In this document: positions 1 through 4,964 of the stretch, one piece after another | Layout of the letters: each line of letters starts with the position of its first letter | How positions within the stretch are numbered: the stretch's first letter is position 1 | NCBI GenBank assembly: GCA_015487405.1 | Contig: WFPV01000136.1 | Span: 1-6,385 of the forward strand | DNA length: 6,385 nucleotides | DNA from: Aquifex sp. | GTDB lineage: Bacteria > Aquificota > Aquificia > Aquificales > Aquificaceae | Reading direction: 5' to 3' | The notes under the pieces: generated by a model | Databases searched by the model: none | Seen by the model: only the letters and a program-made list of their open reading frames with translations | Told to the model about the DNA's origin: nothing | Translations under genes and position numbers: made by a program

Positions 1-288
1 GAAATATGTGAAAAGACTGGCATTCCTTGCACTAAGAGAGTAGGAGACCTCACCCCTGACGAGCTCAACACCTTAAGAAAGTTCATAGACGAGAACTACA
101 AGGTTGAGGGAGACCTCAGAAGGGAAGTTCAGCTAAACATCAAAAAACTCAAAGATATGGGATGTTACCGCGGAATCAGGCACGCAAGAGGACTTCCCGT
201 AAGAGGGCAACAAACCAGAACAAATGCAAGAACGAGAAAGGGTAAGAGAAGAACCGTAGGTGGAACAAGAAAGTCCAGGGCTAAGTAA
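1..288 (+). CDS. rpsM: 30S ribosomal protein S13, 3' part (5' end outside window)
   Basis: This is the C-terminal 95 codons of ribosomal protein S13, open from the first base in frame 1 and ending at TAA 286-288. S13 sits in the head of the 30S subunit and contacts the large subunit and P-site tRNA. The family signature RGLPVRGQQTRTNARTRKG is encoded at 187-243, just after CYRGIRHA, and the protein ends in a very basic tail (KSRAK) typical of S13. S13 is normally about 120-126 residues, so roughly 25-30 N-terminal residues lie to the left of the window. The visible part includes the end of the helical head domain (VGDLTPDELNTLRKFID). Order rpsM-rpsK-rpsD-rpoA-rplQ is the standard bacterial alpha operon. 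The stop codon is embedded in the Shine-Dalgarno of rpsK, so translation of the two is probably coupled. Identification is secure; the truncation is only an effect of the window edge. Confidence 0.97.
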   Translation, partial: EICEKTGIPCTKRVGDLTPDELNTLRKFIDENYKVEGDLRREVQLNIKKLKDMGCYRGIRHARGLPVRGQQTRTNARTRKGKRRTVGGTRKSRAK

Positions 289-293
289 GGAGG
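287..293 (+). promoter_or_regulatory. Shine-Dalgarno of rpsK
   Basis: AAGGAGG lies 6 bases before the rpsK ATG at 300 and overlaps the rpsM stop codon TAA (286-288). It is a near-perfect match to the 16S anti-Shine-Dalgarno and fixes the rpsK start. Confidence 0.85.
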
Positions 294-299
294 GTAGCG

Positions 300-677
300 A
301 TGGCTAAAAAGAAAAAGAAACAAAAAAGGCAAGTAACCAAAGGAATCGTTCACATACACACCACCTTTAACAACACCATAGTTAACGTCACCGACATGCA
401 AGGAAACACCATAGCTTGGGCAAGCGGTGGAACTGTAGGGTTTAAGGGAACGAGAAAATCCACTCCTTACGCGGCTCAGCTTGCCGCTCAGAAGGCTATG
501 AAGATGGCAAAGGAAGCTGGAATCCAGGAAGTAGAAATATGGGTGAAAGGTCCTGGAGCGGGAAGGGATAGTGCCGTTAGAGCTGTTTTTGCCTCAGGGG
601 TGAAAGTTACCGCAATTAAGGACGTTACCCCTATTCCCCACAACGGTTGCAGACCACCTGCGAGGAGGAGAGTCTAA
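300..677 (+). CDS. rpsK: 30S ribosomal protein S11
   Basis: Encodes 125-residue ribosomal protein S11, a platform protein of the 30S subunit that binds 16S rRNA near the mRNA exit region together with S6, S18 and S21-type neighbours. The length matches the family (about 125-130). The C-terminal family signature is plain: VTAIKDVTPIPHNGCRPP at about residues 102-119, followed by the basic end ARRRV. The central part (GIVHIHTTFNNTIVNVTD, then ASGGTVGFKGTRKSTPYAAQ) is the conserved S11 core. The N terminus is a short lysine-rich extension (MAKKKKKQKRQ), probably contacting rRNA. The start is set by the AAGGAGG site 6 bases upstream. The stop TAA (675-677) shares its last base with the ATG of rpsD, pointing to translational coupling in the alpha operon. 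Nothing is odd about the gene; identification is secure. Confidence 0.98.
   Translation: MAKKKKKQKRQVTKGIVHIHTTFNNTIVNVTDMQGNTIAWASGGTVGFKGTRKSTPYAAQLAAQKAMKMAKEAGIQEVEIWVKGPGAGRDSAVRAVFASGVKVTAIKDVTPIPHNGCRPPARRRV
662..668 (+). promoter_or_regulatory. Shine-Dalgarno that decides the rpsD start
   Basis: GAGGAGG inside the end of rpsK lies 8 bases before ATG 677. The same reading frame has an earlier ATG at 647, but that one has no comparable site and would add ten residues (MQTTCEEESL) that are just the rpsK sequence read out of frame. The site therefore supports 677 as the real start. Confidence 0.75.
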
Positions 678-1312
678 TGGGTAGATATATAGGACCTTGG
701 GTAAAACTGGACAGAAGGTTCGGTGTTGTAGTTTCTGGTAAAAAGTCCGCTCCCAGAATTCTTGCGAAACGCAACTATCCCCCCGGACAGCACGGAAGGA
801 AGTATGGAAGAAGGAAGAAGTTAACCGAATACGGACTCCGTCTTATGGAAAAACAAAAACTGAAGTTCCTCTACGGTGGACTTAGAGAAAAGCAGTTCAA
901 GAGATACTTTGATATGGCTTCCAAATCCAAGGAAAACACCGGAGAGATGCTCCTCCAATACTTAGAAAGGAGACTGGACAACGTAGTTTACAGACTCGGC
1001 TTTGCTTCTACCAGAAGACAGGCGAGACAGCTCGTAGCTCACGGGCACGTTCTCGTGAACGGCAGAAAAGTAAACATTCCCTCTTACCTTGTTGAGCCGG
1101 GAGATGTTATAGAAATAAAAGAAAAGTCCCGTGATATTCCCTTTATTAAGGAAAACTTAGAAAACATAGACCCCCGTTCCATTCCAAGCTGGCTTGAGCT
1201 TGATAAAGAAAACTTCAGAGGAAAGGTTATAAGACTCCCTGAAAACGTTCAGGAATACTTGGAGATTCCCATAAACCTCCAGTATATCATTGAGTTCTAC
1301 TCTAAGGTTTAA
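677..1312 (+). CDS. rpsD: 30S ribosomal protein S4
   Basis: Encodes ribosomal protein S4, 211 residues from ATG 677, one of the primary 16S rRNA binding proteins that nucleates assembly of the 30S body. Start 677 is chosen over the in-frame ATG at 647 because S4 proteins begin MGRYxGP and because a strong ribosome site precedes it. The N-terminal domain (MGRYIGPWVKLDRR..., YPPGQHGRK near residues 34-42) is followed by the S4 RNA-binding domain: LERRLDNVVYRLGFASTRRQ, then ARQLVAHGHVLVNGRKVNIPS, about residues 96-140. The N-terminal zinc-binding cysteines found in some S4 proteins are absent; the protein has no cysteine at all, so it is the zinc-independent C-minus form. In Enterobacteria S4 represses its own alpha operon by binding a pseudoknot before rpsM; that region lies outside the window, so no such control can be judged here. 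Overlaps the rpsK stop by one base (TAATG). Confidence 0.97.
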   Translation: MGRYIGPWVKLDRRFGVVVSGKKSAPRILAKRNYPPGQHGRKYGRRKKLTEYGLRLMEKQKLKFLYGGLREKQFKRYFDMASKSKENTGEMLLQYLERRLDNVVYRLGFASTRRQARQLVAHGHVLVNGRKVNIPSYLVEPGDVIEIKEKSRDIPFIKENLENIDPRSIPSWLELDKENFRGKVIRLPENVQEYLEIPINLQYIIEFYSKV

Positions 1313-1318
1313 GCTGAT

Positions 1319-1323
1319 GGAGG
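1319..1323 (+). promoter_or_regulatory. Shine-Dalgarno of rpoA
   Basis: GGAGG, 6 bases before ATG 1330, in the 17-base gap after rpsD. It supports the chosen rpoA start. Confidence 0.8.
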
Positions 1324-1329
1324 TATTGA

Positions 1330-2283
1330 ATGCTTAACGAGTTTGTCTATCCAAACAAGATTTTCTGGGAGGAGAAGACGGACACTTATGGAAGACTCGT
1401 AGTAGAGCCTTTAGAGAGGGGCTTCGGAACTACCGTAGGTAATTCCTTGAGAAGGGTTCTCCTTTCTTCCATCTCCGGTTACGCAATTACTGCCGTAAAG
1501 ATAGAAGGAATCTACCATGAATTTACCTCCATAGAAGGCGTCCAAGAAGACGCCTTAGAGCTCATAGCCAACTTAAAGAAGATAAAGTTTGTAATGAAGG
1601 GAGACAGCGATATAGAAATCCTCTACCTTGAGAAGAAGGGAGAGGGAAAGGTAAAGGCTGGAGACATTAAAACTCCCGCAACTGTAGAAATCCTAAATCC
1701 CGACCAGCACATAGCGACTATTACGGACCCCAACACCGAGCTCAAGATGGAGATAAGAGTAGAGAAAGGAAAGGGATACGTTCCCGTTGAAGATATGGAA
1801 GCGATAGGTGAGACCGGTTGGATTCTCGTAGATGCGGATTTCTCTCCCGTAAAGAAGGTCGGCTTTAGAATAGAGAACACCCGTGTGGGTAAGAAATCCA
1901 CTTACGAGAAGCTCACCTTAGAGATATTTACCGACGGAACGAAAACACCGGAGGACTCACTGAAGGAAGCCCTTGACATTCTCAAGAAACACTACGAGCT
2001 TCTTGAAAACATATCTGCCGAAAAACCCGCAATTGAAGAAAAGGTTGCCGTTGATGAGCTTGCGGAAAAGCTCTCACTCTCCATTGAAGAGCTTGATATC
2101 TCCCAAAGGGCTCTCAATTCCCTTAAGAGAATAGGATTAACAACCATTGGTGACCTTGTAAGAATGACCGAAGAGGAGCTTAAGAACACTAAAAATATAG
2201 GCAGAAAAGCCTTAGCTGAAATAAAGGAAGCCCTTGAAAAGATGGGCTTGCAACTCGGTATGAACATTGACGTTCAGAGGTAG
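1330..2283 (+). CDS. rpoA: DNA-directed RNA polymerase subunit alpha
   Basis: Encodes the 317-residue alpha subunit, which dimerises to scaffold beta and beta-prime assembly of RNA polymerase. The N-terminal domain (about 1-228) carries the hallmark VEPLERGFGTTVGNSLRRVL at residues 25-44 followed by LSSISG, and VQEDALELIANLKK at 71-84. A charged linker (about 229-245) leads to the C-terminal domain (about 246-317) with two helix-hairpin-helix-like motifs: IGLTTIGDLVRMTEEELKN and NIGRKALAEIKEALEKMGLQ. By hand alignment to the E. coli subunit, R260 matches R265 and N263 matches N268, the key residues for UP-element DNA contact, and G291 matches G296; the E. coli S299 position is Ala here (A294). 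The C-terminal domain is therefore expected to bind upstream promoter DNA. Length is slightly below E. coli's 329. Start has GGAGG 6 bases upstream. Follows rpsD by 17 bases and precedes rplQ by 5, the standard alpha-operon order. Confidence 0.98.
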   Translation: MLNEFVYPNKIFWEEKTDTYGRLVVEPLERGFGTTVGNSLRRVLLSSISGYAITAVKIEGIYHEFTSIEGVQEDALELIANLKKIKFVMKGDSDIEILYLEKKGEGKVKAGDIKTPATVEILNPDQHIATITDPNTELKMEIRVEKGKGYVPVEDMEAIGETGWILVDADFSPVKKVGFRIENTRVGKKSTYEKLTLEIFTDGTKTPEDSLKEALDILKKHYELLENISAEKPAIEEKVAVDELAEKLSLSIEELDISQRALNSLKRIGLTTIGDLVRMTEEELKNTKNIGRKALAEIKEALEKMGLQLGMNIDVQR

Positions 2284-2288
2284 GAGCC

Positions 2289-2645
2289 ATGAGGCACAGG
2301 GTAAAAAAGAAGCACTTTGACAGAACTAAAGAGCAAAGACTCGCTCTCTACCGAGCGTTAGCGAGGTCTTTAATTTTAGAAGAAAGAATAGAAACTACAG
2401 TAGAAAGGGCCAAAGCCCTAAGAAGCTTCATAGAGCCCCTCGTTGAGCTTGCGAAAGAGGGAACACTCCACGCTCGCAGACAGGCACTCAGCAAACTTCC
2501 GGACAAGCCCGCAATAAAGAAGCTTTTTGAAGAGATAGCTCCCAGGTTTGAGGGAAGAAACGGAGGATATGTCAGAATCTTAAAGCTCCCCTTCAGGAGA
2601 AAGGGTGACGGGGCTGAGATGGCTATAATTGAATGGGTTGAGTAG
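2289..2645 (+). CDS. rplQ: 50S ribosomal protein L17
   Basis: Encodes 118-residue ribosomal protein L17, a 50S protein near the peptide exit tunnel side of the subunit. The N terminus MRHRVKKKHFDRTKEQRLAL and the following helix with ARSLILEERIETTVERAKALR (about residues 25-45) are the family signature. The C-terminal strand region GGYVRILKLPFRRKGDGAEM (about 92-111) ending IIEWVE is equally typical. Length fits the core L17 (about 116-130). The gene begins 5 bases after the rpoA stop. Its ribosome site is less clean than its neighbours': AGAGG at 2276-2280 (8 bases before ATG) overlaps the end of rpoA, and GGAG at 2283-2286 is too close, so expression likely depends partly on coupling to rpoA. 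Its TAG stop shares one base with the GTG start of the next gene. Confidence 0.97.
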   Translation: MRHRVKKKHFDRTKEQRLALYRALARSLILEERIETTVERAKALRSFIEPLVELAKEGTLHARRQALSKLPDKPAIKKLFEEIAPRFEGRNGGYVRILKLPFRRKGDGAEMAIIEWVE

Positions 2646-2881
2646 TGCTCGTTAAGTTTGTAAAGCTCCTTCTTCAGCTTCTTACCATTCTTGTAATCGT
2701 CCACGCCATCGGTTCTTGGTTTCCCTCCGTCCGTCGCTCTAAGTTTTACTGGTATATAGATGCGATCGTTGAACCCTTCCTTAGGCCAATTAGGAGTGTA
2801 ATAAAGCCCGTTAACGGCTTAGACTTTTCCCCTTTAGTCTTACTCTTTATCCTTTATTTGCTTCAAAGAGTTTTTAGATAG
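2645..2881 (+). CDS. yggT: YggT/YlmG-family small membrane protein
   Basis: Encodes a 78-residue protein of the YggT family (YlmG in Gram-positives, CCB3/YLMG in plastids). Two hydrophobic segments are visible, about residues 5-26 (LLLQLLTILVIVHAIGSW) and 61-77 (SPLVLLFILYLLQRVF). Between them lies the family motif: SWFP at 24-27, then IVEPFLRPIRSVIKP at 41-55 and GLDFSPLV at 58-65. It is expected to be an inner-membrane protein. Its molecular function is not settled; relatives are linked to membrane, division or osmotic phenotypes, and in chloroplasts to nucleoid and cytochrome biogenesis. The start is GTG at 2645, overlapping the TAG stop of rplQ by one base (TAGTG), so translation is likely coupled to the ribosomal operon. 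This is a normal YggT length for a single-repeat member; many proteobacterial versions have two repeats. I am confident of the family, not of the role. Confidence 0.85.
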   Translation: MLVKFVKLLLQLLTILVIVHAIGSWFPSVRRSKFYWYIDAIVEPFLRPIRSVIKPVNGLDFSPLVLLFILYLLQRVFR

Positions 2882-2903
2882 AGTTTAGATACCTGCGGTC
2901 GCT

Positions 2904-2909
2904 TAAAAT
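2904..2909 (+). promoter_or_regulatory. Possible -10 element before the iron-sulfur protein gene
   Basis: TAAAAT lies 10 bases before ATG 2920. No good -35 is seen 15-19 bases upstream (the sequence there is close to GAGTTT). If used, transcription would begin around 2916, leaving a leader of only a few bases. No Shine-Dalgarno precedes the ATG. The alternative is read-through from the alpha operon across the 38-base gap, since no convincing terminator separates the two. Confidence 0.3.
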
Positions 2910-2919
2910 TAATAGAACA

Positions 2920-3462
2920 ATGAAAAGACCTATAATGCTCATTGATTTAGATAGATGTATAGGTTGTCTTTCCTGCGAAGTAGCCTGCGTTCAGGAGAAA
3001 GGTTTAGAAAGCTTATACATCAGACCTATGAAAGTTTTAAGGGTTGAAGGAGTAGGAGATAAACCCGACGCCTTTTATTACCCTATGAACTGCTTTCACT
3101 GTGAACCAGCTCCCTGTGTCTTGGCTTGCCCCACCTCCGCGATGAGAAAAAGAGAAGAAGATAGGATAGTCTATGTAGAGCAAACCCTATGCATAGGTTG
3201 TAAGGCATGCATAATAGCCTGTCCATACGGAGCTATAACCTTCAATCCTGCAACCCAAAAAGTTGAAAAGTGTGATTACTGCTATAAACGTGTTGATGCG
3301 GGATTACTCCCTTCCTGCGTTGAGAAGTGTGTGACTAACTGCCTTTACTTTGTTGAGGTTGATGAAGTTCCGAAAGACAGGCACAAACTCAGGAAGATAG
3401 ACTCAGAGCTTTACAAAGAGGTATTTCAGCTTAGTTCCGAATACCAAGAAAACAGGGCATAA
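2920..3462 (+). CDS. Four-cluster [4Fe-4S] ferredoxin-type electron-transfer subunit (DmsB/PsrB/HycB-like)
   Basis: A 180-residue iron-sulfur protein of the family that supplies electron-transfer subunits to molybdopterin reductases and some hydrogenases. Four cysteine groups are visible: C13-x2-C16-x2-C19-x3-C23; C58-x2-C61-x4-C66-x3-C70-P; C91-x2-C94-x2-C97-x3-C101-P; and C118-x2-C121-x11-C133-x3-C137. These are the 16 ligands for four [4Fe-4S] clusters, as in DmsB and PsrB. A seventeenth cysteine, C141, follows the last group. There is no signal peptide or Tat motif and no membrane segment, so the protein is probably cytoplasmic or rides on a partner. The genes expected beside it (a molybdopterin catalytic subunit and a DmsC/NrfD-like membrane anchor) are absent from the window, so substrate and partner are unknown. 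It starts 38 bases after yggT on the same strand, has no clear Shine-Dalgarno, and its last 37 bases overlap the convergent exchanger gene. Confidence 0.85.
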   Translation: MKRPIMLIDLDRCIGCLSCEVACVQEKGLESLYIRPMKVLRVEGVGDKPDAFYYPMNCFHCEPAPCVLACPTSAMRKREEDRIVYVEQTLCIGCKACIIACPYGAITFNPATQKVEKCDYCYKRVDAGLLPSCVEKCVTNCLYFVEVDEVPKDRHKLRKIDSELYKEVFQLSSEYQENRA

Positions 3463-4394
3463 ACAAAGTAAAAGATTAAGAAAACTACTCCCTCTTTCCT
3501 ATCTATCGTGAACTTTCTTCCTCCTACGAGCGTAAAAATCAAAAGCATGAGTGTAGCTGCAAATAAAACAGCAAAATCGTAATTAGCTCTATCAGGAACT
3601 GGAATAGGTCTTATAATGGCGCTCGTTCCTAAAACTAGAGTTGCGTTAAATATGTTTGAGCCTGCTATATTCCCAAGAGCTATATCAGAGTTTCCCTTTT
3701 TAGCCGCAACCGCAGAAGCGAAGAGCTCAGGAAGTGACGTTCCAATGGCTACGAGAAAGAGCCCTATTATAGCTTCACTAACTCCCAAAGCCTTCGCAAG
3801 GTTTACCGCACCGTCAACGGTCAGGTCCGCTCCCCATATAAGTCCCGCAAGTCCGAGAACCGTAAAGATAACTGCTTTAAAGGGATTCATTAATTTGTCC
3901 TTATCCTCTTCCGAAACCACTACCTTCTCAAGGTAAGCCACTAAGAAATACATGTATCCGATAAAGGTTATTATCAAAACAAGCCCCTCGTTTCTGGATA
4001 TCTGGGAAAAGGGAGAGTGGTTAAAAAAAACATCGTTAGCCATAGCTATGAGCGTAAGTGTGAGGAAAAAGTTAACTGGAATCTCTTTTTTTACAAAAGT
4101 CAAGTGAACACTTATAGGTTTTATCAAGGATGCAACACCGAGTATCAAAAGGATATTTGCGATATTTGAACCTATCACGTTCCCGAGAGAAATCTCGGAA
4201 GCTCCCTTCACGGCGGCAGCCGTATTTACAGTAAACTCAGGAAGGGAAGTTCCAAAAGCTACAAGAGTGAGACCTATAACGAACTCGGGAATACCGAAAC
4301 GCCTCGCTATACTGCTTGAACCATCTATTAAGAGGTCTGCACCCTTAACGAGAAAAAAGATACCTAAAACCAAGTAAATTAAGTCTAAAAGCAT
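3426..4394 (-). CDS. YrbG-family sodium/calcium exchanger (CaCA superfamily)
   Basis: Encodes a 322-residue integral membrane protein of the Ca2+:cation antiporter superfamily, YrbG branch. It is expected to exchange Na+ (or another monovalent cation) for Ca2+ across the cytoplasmic membrane. Two inverted alpha repeats are plain: repeat 1 around residues 41-87 with GTSLPEF (48-54) and GNVIGSNIANILLILG (71-86); repeat 2 around 211-256 with GTSLPEL (218-224) and GNIAGSNIFNATLVLG (241-256). E53 and E223 correspond to the acidic residues that bind ions in structurally known members such as the Methanocaldococcus exchanger. Both halves also carry a GADL..DG motif (18-25 and 188-195), supporting the internal duplication. 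About ten hydrophobic segments are apparent, with a short charged loop near 156-168 between the halves. Length matches YrbG-type proteins (about 310-330). Ion specificity cannot be read from the sequence. It is divergent from pyrE and overlaps the iron-sulfur gene tail to tail. Confidence 0.92.
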   Translation of the reverse strand: MLLDLIYLVLGIFFLVKGADLLIDGSSSIARRFGIPEFVIGLTLVAFGTSLPEFTVNTAAAVKGASEISLGNVIGSNIANILLILGVASLIKPISVHLTFVKKEIPVNFFLTLTLIAMANDVFFNHSPFSQISRNEGLVLIITFIGYMYFLVAYLEKVVVSEEDKDKLMNPFKAVIFTVLGLAGLIWGADLTVDGAVNLAKALGVSEAIIGLFLVAIGTSLPELFASAVAAKKGNSDIALGNIAGSNIFNATLVLGTSAIIRPIPVPDRANYDFAVLFAATLMLLIFTLVGGRKFTIDRKEGVVFLIFYFVYALFSWYSELS

Positions 4395-4421
4395 ACCTGA
4401 AAATTATAATGGAAAGGTATG
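4392..4421. promoter_or_regulatory. Symmetric divergent promoter between exchanger gene and pyrE
   Basis: The two divergent ATG codons (minus strand at 4394, plus strand at 4419) are separated by 24 bases. At the centre, 4403-4410 reads ATTATAAT, a perfect palindrome holding TATAAT on each strand (plus 4405-4410, minus 4408-4403). Each -10 is exactly 8 bases from its ATG. The outer arms CATACCT (4392-4398) and AGGTATG (4415-4421) are exact inverted repeats, so 22 of 30 positions are symmetric. No recognisable -35 is found on either side. If both -10s are used, both transcripts start within a few bases of the ATG. Weak ribosome sites (GAAAGG for pyrE, AGG for the exchanger) would then barely be included. 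Confidence 0.6.
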
Positions 4422-4964
4422 CTGGAGAAGGAAAAGCTCGCAAAAATGATAAAGGAGAAAGCTCTCAAGGTGGCGGACGAACCCATTTTTAAACTTTCCT
4501 CGGGGAAGATGAGCCGTTACTACATTGACCTAAAGCAAGTCACCTTTGACCCAGAAGGTGCTTACCTCGTCGGTAAAGTGATGTATGGGCTTGTTTGGGA
4601 GTTCAACCCAGATGCATGCGGAGGTCTTACACTCGGTGCAGACCCTATAGCCTACGCTATAACCTTCGTTTCCCTAATGGATGGAAATCCCATAAAGCCT
4701 TTCGTAGTTAGAAAAGAACCTAAATCTCACGGAATGGGAAGACAAATAGAAGGACTTTTAGAAGGTAAAGAAAGAGTTGCGATACTGGAAGATGTCGTAA
4801 CCACGGGAGGCTCAGCTTTAAAAGCTGTCAAGGCTTGTAGGGATTACGGTTTAGAGATATTAGGAGTCTTTGCAGTAGTAGATAGAGAAGAGGGGGGAAA
4901 AGAAAACTTAGAAAAAGAGGGGATTCCCCTCTACTCAGTTTTCAAACTTTCCGAACTGCTTTAG
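4419..4964 (+). CDS. pyrE: Orotate phosphoribosyltransferase
   Basis: Encodes a 181-residue type I phosphoribosyltransferase. Orotate phosphoribosyltransferase joins orotate to PRPP to give orotidine 5'-monophosphate, the fifth step of de novo pyrimidine synthesis in the cytoplasm. The PRPP-binding signature is VAILEDVVTTGGSALKAV at residues 120-137, with the acidic pair E124-D125 and the TTGGS phosphate loop. The segment KPFVVRKEPKSHGMGRQIEG (93-112) matches the orotate enzyme's flexible catalytic loop (K-x-x-K/H-G). The N-terminal FKLSSGKMSRYYIDLK (24-39) is the typical orotate/PRPP hood, and GGLTLGADPIA (68-78) follows. These points favour pyrE over adenine or hypoxanthine enzymes. Length is that of short bacterial PyrE. 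No other pyr genes are in the window. The promoter region is shared with the divergent exchanger; the 3' end overlaps the convergent hflX stop by 4 bases and contains that gene's terminator on the opposite strand. Confidence 0.93.
   Translation: MLEKEKLAKMIKEKALKVADEPIFKLSSGKMSRYYIDLKQVTFDPEGAYLVGKVMYGLVWEFNPDACGGLTLGADPIAYAITFVSLMDGNPIKPFVVRKEPKSHGMGRQIEGLLEGKERVAILEDVVTTGGSALKAVKACRDYGLEILGVFAVVDREEGGKENLEKEGIPLYSVFKLSELL
4911..4932 (-). terminator. Intrinsic terminator of hflX, inside the antisense of pyrE
   Basis: On the minus strand, about 28 bases past the hflX stop, AGAGGGG and CCCCTCT (4932-4926 and 4922-4916) form a perfect 7-bp stem with a 3-base loop. The stem runs straight into a T tract (TTTTT then C, 4916-4911). 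On the plus strand the hairpin is followed by ACTCAG rather than Ts, so it should act only on hflX transcripts. It lies within the last codons of pyrE. Confidence 0.65.

Noticed and set aside
647..676. Longer S4 starting at ATG 647
   Set aside because: The ten extra residues come from rpsK sequence read in another frame, and S4 proteins start MGRY. A strong Shine-Dalgarno precedes ATG 677.
2842..2875. Possible terminator at the end of yggT: ACTCTTT/AAAGAGT stem followed by Ts
   Set aside because: The stem is only 7 AT-rich pairs with a 16-base loop, and the T run is short and within codons. It is unlikely to be stable in a thermophile, though it would be the only candidate for ending the alpha operon.
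3616..3936. Plus-strand 106-codon open frame inside the exchanger
   Set aside because: Fully antisense to a clearly conserved membrane transporter; no ribosome site or family features.
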